Assembly (NCBI GenBank): GCA_013694835.1
Contig: JACDBP010000400.1
Span: 1 to 16,663, forward strand
Direction: 5' to 3'
Source: Chloroflexota bacterium
Lineage (GTDB): Bacteria; Chloroflexota; Limnocylindria; Limnocylindrales; CSP1-4
DNA: 16,663 nucleotides
Made by a program: the position numbers and the translations under genes. The notes under the pieces were generated by a model. It did not search any database and was not told the DNA's origin. It was given only the letters and a program-made list of their open reading frames with translations. Shown here piece after piece: positions 8,492-16,663 of the stretch (position 1 is its first letter; every line of letters begins with the position of its first letter).

Positions 8492-8597
8492 GGCAGCCGA
8501 TAGCCGTCCACTCGCGTGGGCGCGACGTGCGGCAGACCCGACTCCCAGACTGGTCTCCGGACGGTCGCCACGGACTGCCCATCCCCCAGGAGCCCCG

Positions 8598-10703
<2,106 letters not shown>

Positions 10704-10721
10704 TCCGAACGAGGTGCTGAC

Positions 10722-12500
10722 GTGACGTCACCCCTGTCCCCGTCAGCGTCCTCATCCATGGCAGGGCCATCGGGCTCGACCGACCTGCGGCTGCCGGACG
10801 GGCTGCGCGCGACGGTCGAGGATCGTCTCTCGCGGGCCATCTCGGAGCGCTGGGCTGATCGCATCTGGGGGCGCGACGCCTCGCTCTGGGGCACGGACGA
10901 GGCCGCCCAGGCACGGATCGGCGGGCGGCTGGGGTGGCTCGATGCTCCCGAGCAGTTCCGCGACCGCGTCGACACGCTGGAAGCGTTCGCGGCGGCCGCC
11001 ATCGCCGAGGGTTTCACGTCCGCGGTCGTCTGCGGCATGGGCGGTAGCTCCCTCGCGCCGGACGTGCTCGTTCGCTCGCTCGGACCCCAGGAGGGCGGCA
11101 TCAAGGTCGCCGTCCTTGATTCGACCGACCCGGACGCGGTCCTCGCGGCGACGCGCGATCACGACCCGGCCAGGACCCTGTACCTCATCGCCACCAAGTC
11201 GGGCACGACGACAGAGACGCTCAGCTTCCTGCAGCACTTCTGGCGCCTGGAGGACGACCTCCACGGCGCCATTCCCGACGCCGTGCCCGGCGAGCACTTC
11301 CTGGCGGTCACGGACCCGGACGAGAGCGTCCGGCGCATCCCCCACAACGACGCGATGCGTGGCGTCTTCCTCAACCCGCCGGACATCGGTGGTCGCTACA
11401 GCGCCCTGTCCTACGTCGGTCTCGTGCCGGCGGCCCTGATGCGGCTCGATCTCGCCGACCTGTGCAACGACGCCGTCCTGATGGCGGCGCGCTGCCGGCC
11501 GGACGAGGAGGAGAACCCGGGCCTCGTGCTGGGCGTGGCGATGGGCGCACTCGCCGCCGCGGGTCGCGACAAGCTTACGCTGCTCGTGGAGCCCGAGCTC
11601 GCCCCGTTCGGCGCGTGGGCCGAGCAGCTCATCGCCGAATCGACCGGCAAGCATGGCGTCGGCGTCGTACCCATCGTCGACGAGCCGGCAGGCCCGGTGG
11701 CAGCCTATGGTGACGACCGCGTCTTCGTCCGCATCCGGCGTGATGGCGACTCGTCCTTCGGCGTATCGAGCGATGCCTTCCTTGATGAGCTCGAGGCGGC
11801 CGGCCATCCCGTCATCGACATCGGGCTCTCGCAGCGGGAGGGGCTGGGCGGCGAGTTCTTCCGCTGGGAGTTCGCCACGGCCGTGGCGGGTGCCGTCCTC
11901 GGCATCAACCCCTTCGACGAGCCGAACGTGACCGAGTCGAAGGAGAACACCGATCGCGTCCTGGACGAGTACCGGGGCTCGGGCGCCTTCCGGGAGGAGG
12001 AGCCGATCGCGAGCGAGGGCGTGCTGACGCTGTTCGGCGATGCGGCGATGCGCCTGACGGCCGGCAAGGGTTCGCTGGACGGTGAGCTCGCACGCCACCT
12101 GGAGCGGGCACGGCCGAACGGCTACATCGCGTTCCAGGCCTACATCCGCGCCACGCCGGACCGCGACCAGGCGCTCGGCGACCTGCGGCAGCTGGTACGC
12201 GACCGGACGCGACGCGCCACGACCTCGGGTTATGGACCGCGATACCTGCACTCCACGGGGCAGCTGCACAAGGGCGGCCCGCGCAGTGGCTGCTTCATCC
12301 AGCTGGTCGCGGACCATGCCGAGGACGTGCCGCTCGACGGGGGGCTCACGTTCGGGGTCCTCATCGACGCCCAGGCGATGGGGGACTTCGCCTCCCTCGA
12401 ATCGCACGAGTTGCCGGTCCTGCGGGTCCATCTCGGCTTCGAGCCGGATGCCGGACTGGTCGCCGTCCACGAAGCGCTGGCGCGAGTCCTCGGCGAGTAA
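10722..12500 (+). CDS. pgi: Glucose-6-phosphate isomerase of the transaldolase-PGI fusion type, without a transaldolase domain
   Basis: This 592-residue protein interconverts fructose-6-phosphate and glucose-6-phosphate, linking glycolysis or gluconeogenesis to Zwf. It has two SIS-type sugar isomerase domains: GMGGSSLAP (105-113) and TKSGTT (158-163) in the first, then GGRYSALSYVGLVPAALM (223-240), AEQLIAESTGKHG (300-312), FFRWEFATAVAGAVLGINPF (379-398), and the C-terminal RYLHSTGQLHKGGP (507-520) with the likely catalytic lysine at 517. These match the PGI half of bifunctional transaldolase-PGI proteins better than classical PGI. No transaldolase barrel precedes it; the first 20 residues are Ser/Pro-rich. 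The GTG at 10722 has GAGG 7 nt upstream; ATG at 10758 (residue 13) is an alternative start. Confidence 0.88.
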   Translation: MTSPLSPSASSSMAGPSGSTDLRLPDGLRATVEDRLSRAISERWADRIWGRDASLWGTDEAAQARIGGRLGWLDAPEQFRDRVDTLEAFAAAAIAEGFTSAVVCGMGGSSLAPDVLVRSLGPQEGGIKVAVLDSTDPDAVLAATRDHDPARTLYLIATKSGTTTETLSFLQHFWRLEDDLHGAIPDAVPGEHFLAVTDPDESVRRIPHNDAMRGVFLNPPDIGGRYSALSYVGLVPAALMRLDLADLCNDAVLMAARCRPDEEENPGLVLGVAMGALAAAGRDKLTLLVEPELAPFGAWAEQLIAESTGKHGVGVVPIVDEPAGPVAAYGDDRVFVRIRRDGDSSFGVSSDAFLDELEAAGHPVIDIGLSQREGLGGEFFRWEFATAVAGAVLGINPFDEPNVTESKENTDRVLDEYRGSGAFREEEPIASEGVLTLFGDAAMRLTAGKGSLDGELARHLERARPNGYIAFQAYIRATPDRDQALGDLRQLVRDRTRRATTSGYGPRYLHSTGQLHKGGPRSGCFIQLVADHAEDVPLDGGLTFGVLIDAQAMGDFASLESHELPVLRVHLGFEPDAGLVAVHEALARVLGE

Positions 12501-12538
12501 CGGCAGCAGCGCCACGGGCGCAAGAAAGGGACGCACGC

Positions 12539-13438
12539 GTGGAACTGGCGATCGTCGGACTGGGGCGCATGGGCGGCAACATGGCCCGGCGCCTGCATCG
12601 CGCGGGCCACCGCGTGATCGCCTTCAACCGATCGCCGGAGAAGACCCGCGAGATCATGGTCGAAGGTCTGGAGGGTGCCTTCGAGCCGAGCGATGTCGTG
12701 AAGATGCTCACGGCTCCGCGCATCGTCTGGCTGATGGTGCCGGCCGGCGATGCCACCGAGTCCACGATGGAAGAGTTCGCGGCGCTCCTGTCGCCAGGCG
12801 ACGTCATCGTGGACGGTGGCAACTCCAACTTCCACGATTCGAAGCGCCGCCACGCGCTCCTGAGCGAGCGCGGTCTGCAGTTCGTCGATGCCGGCATCTC
12901 CGGTGGGGTATGGGGGCTCAAGAACGGCTACGGGACCATGGTCGGAGGAGACCCCGAACCGGTGAAGCACCTCGAGCCGATCTTCCACGCCCTGGCTCCC
13001 GAGGGCGGCTACGTCCACTGCGGCCCGCCCGGCTCGGGGCACTACACGAAGATGGTCCACAACGGCATCGAGTACGGCCTGATGCAGGCCTACGCCGAGG
13101 GCTTCGAGATCATGCACGCGTCGGACTACCCCCTGGACCTGGAGGCGATCGCACGTGCCTGGCAGCACGGCACCGTCATCCGCTCCTGGCTGCTGGAGCT
13201 GGCCGGCAATGCCTTCAACGAGCACGGCACCGATCTCGCCGATCTGAAGGGCTGGGTCGCCGACTCAGGCGAAGGCCGCTGGACCGTCCAGGAAGCGATG
13301 GACCTCGATGTCCCCGCGCCGATCATCACGCTCTCGCTGCAGGCCCGATTCCGCAGCCGCCAGGAGGAGAGCTACGGGGCCAGGGTGCTGGCGGCACTGC
13401 GACAGCAGTTCGGCGGGCACGCCGTCAAACCCGGCTGA
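12539..13438 (+). CDS. gnd: 6-phosphogluconate dehydrogenase, decarboxylating, short (about 300 aa) type
   Basis: Gnd oxidatively decarboxylates 6-phosphogluconate to ribulose-5-phosphate. The 299-residue protein has the Rossmann motif GLGRMGGNMA (7-16), the substrate-binding DGGNSNFHDS (92-101), DAGISGGVWGL (117-127), and the catalytic KMVHNGIEYGLMQAYAE (171-187) with Lys171, His174, Asn175 and Glu178 intact. It lacks most of the long C-terminal helical domain of the ~470-residue enzyme and matches the short YqeC-like class, many of which prefer NAD. Cofactor preference cannot be settled here. The start is GTG at 12539 with AAAGGG 8 nt upstream. It lies 38 nt after pgi and 14 nt before zwf. 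Confidence 0.93.
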   Translation: MELAIVGLGRMGGNMARRLHRAGHRVIAFNRSPEKTREIMVEGLEGAFEPSDVVKMLTAPRIVWLMVPAGDATESTMEEFAALLSPGDVIVDGGNSNFHDSKRRHALLSERGLQFVDAGISGGVWGLKNGYGTMVGGDPEPVKHLEPIFHALAPEGGYVHCGPPGSGHYTKMVHNGIEYGLMQAYAEGFEIMHASDYPLDLEAIARAWQHGTVIRSWLLELAGNAFNEHGTDLADLKGWVADSGEGRWTVQEAMDLDVPAPIITLSLQARFRSRQEESYGARVLAALRQQFGGHAVKPG

Positions 13439-13452
13439 GACGCCGGGCCCGC

Positions 13453-15090
13453 GTGAAGAGCACCACCCGTCCGCTCACCGCCCCCGGCACGACCCGCGTC
13501 GTGGCGCCTCGTCGGGCCGTCGCCAGGCGCCCGGGCACCCGCGAGCAGACGGTCGAGAACCCTCTTCGTGCCGGACTTCGCCTGGAGCGCGTGCCGGACC
13601 CCTGCACGATCGTCATCTTCGGCGCCACCGGCGACCTGACCCACCGCAAGATCCTGCCGGCGCTATACAACCTGCGCCGAGCGGGCCTGCTGCCGCCGGA
13701 ATCGACCGTCCTCGCCTTCGCCCGCCGCAACTACTCCGACGAGCAGTACCGGGTGGAGATGAAGGACGCCGTGGGACGCTTCTCGCGGGTGCCGTTGGAA
13801 CCCGCCATCTGGGACGACTTCGCGGCCGGTCTTCACTACCTGCAGGGCGAGTTCGGCAGCGTCTCTTCCTACCGGGCGCTGGAGGAGCGACTCCAGTCGA
13901 TCGATGTCGCCCGAGGCACACGCGGCAACCGCCTCTTCTACCTCGCCACGCCACCGAGCGCCTATGCCGAGATCGTCACCAACATCGGCAAGGTCGGGCT
14001 GCAGAAGGAGGGCAAGGGCCAGGGCTGGGCACGGATGGTGATCGAGAAGCCGTTCGGGCACGACCTCGATTCTGCCCGCCAGCTGAACGCCGAGCTGGAC
14101 CGGGTGCTGGCGGAACGGCAGGTCTACCGCATCGACCACTACCTGGGCAAGGAGACCGTTCGCAACCTGCTGGTCTTTCGCTTCGCGAACGGCATCTTCG
14201 AGCCGATCTGGAACCGTCGCTATGTGGACCACGTGCAGATCACCGTGGCGGAGGATCTGGGCGTCGAGGGACGGGGCTCGTTCTACGAGGAAGCCGGGGC
14301 TTCTCGCGACATCGTTCAGAACCACATGCTCCAGCTGTTGAGCCTGGTGGCGATGGAGCCGCCGATCGCCTTCGAGGCTGATGCGCTGCGCGACGAGAAG
14401 GTGCGCGTCCTCCATGCCGTCGACCCCGACTGGACCGAGGAGCGCGTCCGTCAGGACGTCGTGCGTGGCCAGTACGCCGCGGGCTGGGTGGCCGGCAAGG
14501 AGGTGCCCGGCTACCGCGAGGAGGATGAGGTCGACCCCGACTCCAGCCGCGACACGTTCGTGGCGCTCAAGCTGGAGGTGCAGAACTGGCGGTGGGCCGA
14601 TGTGCCGTTCTACCTGCGCACGGGCAAGCGGCTCCCGAAGCGCGCCACGGAGATCGCCGTCCGCTTCAAGCGACCACCGCTGATGCTCTTCCGGGACGCG
14701 CCGTCGGAGCCGGAGCCGAACCTCCTGGCCCTCCGCATCCAGCCGGACGAGGGGATCCTGCTGCGGTTCGCGTCGAAGGTGCCGGAGCTCGGGCTGGACG
14801 TTCGCAGCGTGAACATGGACTTCACCTACGGGTCGTCGTTCAGCCGGGAGGCACCCGAGGCCTACGAGACACTCATCCTGGACGCCATGCTGGGCGACGC
14901 GTCGTTGTTCACCCGCTCCGACGAGGTCGAGGCAGCCTGGGGGATCGTGACCCCGATGAACGAGACGTGGGCCGACTGGGACGACCGGAACGAGCTGGAC
15001 ACGCTCCACTTCTATGAAGCCGGGTCGTGGGGCCCGGAGGCATCGGACCGGCTCGTCGAGCGTGACGGCCGCAGATGGCGGCGATTGTGA
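13453..15090 (+). CDS. zwf: Glucose-6-phosphate 1-dehydrogenase
   Basis: Zwf oxidises glucose-6-phosphate to 6-phosphogluconolactone, the entry step of the oxidative pentose phosphate pathway. With the GTG at 13453 the protein is 545 residues. The cofactor motif GATGDLTHRK (57-66), EKPFGHD (198-204), and the catalytic signature RIDHYLGKE (226-234) are all present, and the C-terminus is complete. The conserved actinobacterial/cyanobacterial-like lead-in NPLRAGLRLERVPDPCT begins at residue 36, so the start must lie upstream of it; residues 1-35 are Arg/Thr/Pro-rich and not conserved. GTG at 13501 is an alternative start. Neither candidate has a strong Shine-Dalgarno sequence, suggesting coupling to gnd, which ends 14 nt earlier. 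opcA overlaps its 3' end by 16 nt. Confidence 0.95.
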   Translation: MKSTTRPLTAPGTTRVVAPRRAVARRPGTREQTVENPLRAGLRLERVPDPCTIVIFGATGDLTHRKILPALYNLRRAGLLPPESTVLAFARRNYSDEQYRVEMKDAVGRFSRVPLEPAIWDDFAAGLHYLQGEFGSVSSYRALEERLQSIDVARGTRGNRLFYLATPPSAYAEIVTNIGKVGLQKEGKGQGWARMVIEKPFGHDLDSARQLNAELDRVLAERQVYRIDHYLGKETVRNLLVFRFANGIFEPIWNRRYVDHVQITVAEDLGVEGRGSFYEEAGASRDIVQNHMLQLLSLVAMEPPIAFEADALRDEKVRVLHAVDPDWTEERVRQDVVRGQYAAGWVAGKEVPGYREEDEVDPDSSRDTFVALKLEVQNWRWADVPFYLRTGKRLPKRATEIAVRFKRPPLMLFRDAPSEPEPNLLALRIQPDEGILLRFASKVPELGLDVRSVNMDFTYGSSFSREAPEAYETLILDAMLGDASLFTRSDEVEAAWGIVTPMNETWADWDDRNELDTLHFYEAGSWGPEASDRLVERDGRRWRRL

Positions 15091-16337
15091 CGGCGAGCCT
15101 CGAAGCGACGGTGGTCGAGGGCGGTGCGACCCGTTGGCAGGGCCGCGCCAGCAGCATCGCCGAGGTCGAGGCACAGCTCACGAGGATCTGGACGAGCGCC
15201 GCCGAGGAGGTCGCGCACACACCGATGTCCGAGGCGGAGCGGTCCCGAGCGATGGGCGATCCGCGACTGGCGCACATGCTCGATGCTCCGGAGGACGTGC
15301 GTGTCCGGACACGTACGAGCGTCCTCACACTGGTCGTGGTGGCGCCCCGGCCCGAGACCACCGAGCGCGCCATCGATGCCGTGAACCTGCTGGCTGGACG
15401 CCACCCGTCGCGGGCGATCATCCTCTCGCCGGGCGATCCCGACGGTCCGCCGACGCTGGACGCGCGCATCGTCGCGTCGTGCCACGTCTCCGGGCGCGGG
15501 GACAGCGAGACATGTACCGAGCAGATCCACCTGCGCGTCGGCGGCGAGACGGCGCAGCATCTCTCGGCGGTCGTCGCGCCGCTGCTCATCCACGATCTGC
15601 CGGTCGTGCTCTGGTGGCCGGACGAGCCACCGATCGGGCGGCGGCCGTTCCGGGAGTTGCTCGAGACGGTCGACCGCCTGCTGGTCGACTCGGGATCGTT
15701 CGGTGCCGACGGCTCACGGCGGCTGGCGGGGCTGGCGGCGGTGATCGCCGAGGGTGACGCAGTCGTCCACGACATCGGCTGGATGCGCCTGACGCTCTGG
15801 CGCGAGCTGCTGGCGGGGCTCTTCGACCACCCGCTGCTGCAGCGCGAGACCGGCCGCTGCAAGGCGATCCGGATCCACATCGCTCGACCGTCGGGTGACT
15901 TCAGGACCATCAAGGGGGCTCTGTTCGTAGGCTGGCTGGCGGGGCAGCTCGACTGGGAGATCGCACAGCCGCTTGCGAGCAAGTCGGGCTCGGACTCGCT
16001 GTTCGCGACGCTGCGTGAGGGCAAGCACGACATCCGCGTCGAGTTCCGGCCGGCCACGGGCACCGCCGGCGAGGCATCCGTGCGCAGCGCCGGGTCGCTC
16101 ACCCGCGTCGAGCTGGAGCTGGGCCGCGGGACGTCGGCGATCCGGGCCGTCGTCACGCGCCAGCAGGACCATCTCCTGGCCACGGCCGAGTGGAACGGCG
16201 CCCCGATCATCCGCCGGCCCGGCAGGCTGGAAGCATTCGGCGAGGCTCCCTACCTTGGCGAGGCGCTCGACCTGACCGGCCAGGACCGGGTCTTCGAGCG
16301 TGCGCTTGCCCGGGCGACCCGCCTCATCGGCGGCTGA
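15075..16337 (+). CDS. opcA: Glucose-6-phosphate dehydrogenase assembly protein OpcA
   Basis: OpcA is a redox-responsive activator or assembly partner of Zwf in cyanobacteria and some high-GC bacteria. The 420-residue protein shows the family's hallmark HDLPVVLWWPDEPP (191-204 region), the MRLTLWRELLAGLFD segment in the middle, and a C-terminal beta-rich domain. No catalytic motif is expected. It directly follows and overlaps zwf, the usual arrangement, which strongly supports the call. The ATG at 15075 gives a 16-nt overlap. An in-frame GTG at 15087 would give a 4-nt GTGA overlap like other junctions in this window and would shorten the protein by four residues; neither start has a clear Shine-Dalgarno sequence. 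Regulatory cysteines of cyanobacterial OpcA are not obviously conserved, so redox control here is unproven. Confidence 0.92.
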   Translation: MAAIVTASLEATVVEGGATRWQGRASSIAEVEAQLTRIWTSAAEEVAHTPMSEAERSRAMGDPRLAHMLDAPEDVRVRTRTSVLTLVVVAPRPETTERAIDAVNLLAGRHPSRAIILSPGDPDGPPTLDARIVASCHVSGRGDSETCTEQIHLRVGGETAQHLSAVVAPLLIHDLPVVLWWPDEPPIGRRPFRELLETVDRLLVDSGSFGADGSRRLAGLAAVIAEGDAVVHDIGWMRLTLWRELLAGLFDHPLLQRETGRCKAIRIHIARPSGDFRTIKGALFVGWLAGQLDWEIAQPLASKSGSDSLFATLREGKHDIRVEFRPATGTAGEASVRSAGSLTRVELELGRGTSAIRAVVTRQQDHLLATAEWNGAPIIRRPGRLEAFGEAPYLGEALDLTGQDRVFERALARATRLIGG

Positions 16338-16338
16338 C

Positions 16339-16663
16339 GTGGAGGTCTCGGCGCCGCGACCCGTCTGGGTGGCCAAGGGATACCGGGGCGAGCCGACGAT
16401 CGTCGTGCTGGACGACGCGGCGTCACTCGCGCAGGAGGCGGCAGCGCGGATCGCGGTGGCCGTGGAGCGAGCCGTCACGGAACGCGGGGTGGCACACGTC
16501 GCGTTGACCGGCGGCTCGTCGGCGGCGGCTCTCTACCACGCCCTCGCCCAGGATCCGTGGCGAGAGTCGATCGCCTGGGACCGGCTCCATCTCTGGTGGG
16601 GCGATGAGCGGTTCGTGCCACTCGATCATCCGGACAACTCCGCGAACCTGGCCTTCGCCATCC
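16339..16663 (+). CDS. pgl: 6-phosphogluconolactonase, N-terminal part (cut by window end)
   Basis: Pgl hydrolyses 6-phosphogluconolactone to 6-phosphogluconate, between Zwf and Gnd. About 108 residues are visible. They include the phosphate-binding ALTGGSSAAALYHAL (55-69 region) and HLWWGDERFVPLDHPDNSA, the most diagnostic motif of the SugI/NagB-related lactonase family. The start is GTG at 16339, one base after the opcA stop (TGACGTG), with no strong Shine-Dalgarno sequence; coupling to opcA is likely. The gene continues past the window, so the C-terminus and the next gene are unknown. The zwf-opcA-pgl order is the canonical one. A glucosamine-6-phosphate deaminase is excluded by the WGDER motif context. 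Confidence 0.93.
   Translation, partial: MEVSAPRPVWVAKGYRGEPTIVVLDDAASLAQEAAARIAVAVERAVTERGVAHVALTGGSSAAALYHALAQDPWRESIAWDRLHLWWGDERFVPLDHPDNSANLAFAI

Larger units (their letters stand above)
8474..8516. repeat. Pair of identical 8-bp direct repeats flanking the divergent -10 element
   Basis: CACTCGCG occurs at 8474-8481 and again at 8509-8516, 35 bp apart, on either side of the shared -10 palindrome. Between them GATAG occurs twice (8488-8492 and 8499-8503), 11 bp apart, about one helical turn. The layout suggests a regulator site, but no known operator consensus is recognised. Confidence 0.35.

Noticed and set aside
10752..12536. A 594-codon antisense frame opposite pgi.
   Set aside because: The plus strand carries a complete isomerase with catalytic motifs. 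Long antisense frames are expected in DNA of this GC content because stop codons are rare.
12082..13452. Open reading upstream of zwf in the same frame, giving a 1002-residue protein.
   Set aside because: It covers the end of pgi and all of gnd in another frame; both of those are unmistakable by motif. The extension is GC-driven open frame without recognisable content.
13663..15174. A 503-codon antisense frame opposite zwf.
   Set aside because: It mirrors a complete, motif-bearing zwf; composition is His/Arg/Val-rich without any recognised domain.

Overview
The window is a gene-dense, very GC-rich stretch (about 70% by eye) of bacterial chromosome. Most genes start with GTG (10 of 15), and many overlap their neighbour by 1-4 nt at GTGA, ATGA or TGATG junctions. 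No rRNA, tRNA, CRISPR array, insertion sequence or phage gene was found. The gene set points to a high-GC Chloroflexota lineage (for example Limnocylindria-like), with Actinobacteria as the main alternative. It includes zwf-opcA-pgl, a short ~300-residue 6-phosphogluconate dehydrogenase, a glucose-6-phosphate isomerase of the transaldolase-PGI fusion type, and a GDP-heptose cassette. The taxonomic call is an inference from gene content, not a measured placement.

The window is organised around one divergent intergenic region at about 8475-8597. To its right, on the plus strand, lies a pentose phosphate operon: tkt (8598-10703), a pgi-type isomerase (10722-12500), a short gnd (12539-13438), zwf (13453-15090), opcA (15075-16337) and pgl (from 16339, cut by the window end). 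Together they cover the oxidative branch (zwf, opcA, pgl, gnd), entry from fructose-6-phosphate (pgi) and the transketolase step. No transaldolase is present in the window.

To its left, on the minus strand, lies a run of genes transcribed away from the same region. It begins with a PfkB-family kinase (8474-7437) and pseudouridine-5'-phosphate glycosidase psuG (7388-6447), probably a pseudouridine salvage pair releasing uracil and ribose-5-phosphate. Next is a complete four-enzyme GDP-D-glycero-D-manno-heptose cassette: hddC (6397-5603), hddA (5603-4587), gmhA (4590-3961) and gmhB (3964-3392). After a 58-nt gap come a three-gene ABC-2 exporter (ATPase 3333-2140, permease 2143-1265, permease 1268-297) and, after 115 nt, a 51-residue single-span membrane peptide (181-26).

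The modules share metabolites: psuG yields ribose-5-phosphate, a transketolase substrate; transketolase makes sedoheptulose-7-phosphate; and GmhA takes sedoheptulose-7-phosphate as the first substrate of GDP-heptose synthesis. The most notable regulatory structure is in the divergent region: a near-palindromic -10 element readable on both strands, flanked by two identical 8-bp repeats. No intergenic gap exceeds about 125 nt, so no long non-coding stretch remains unexplained.
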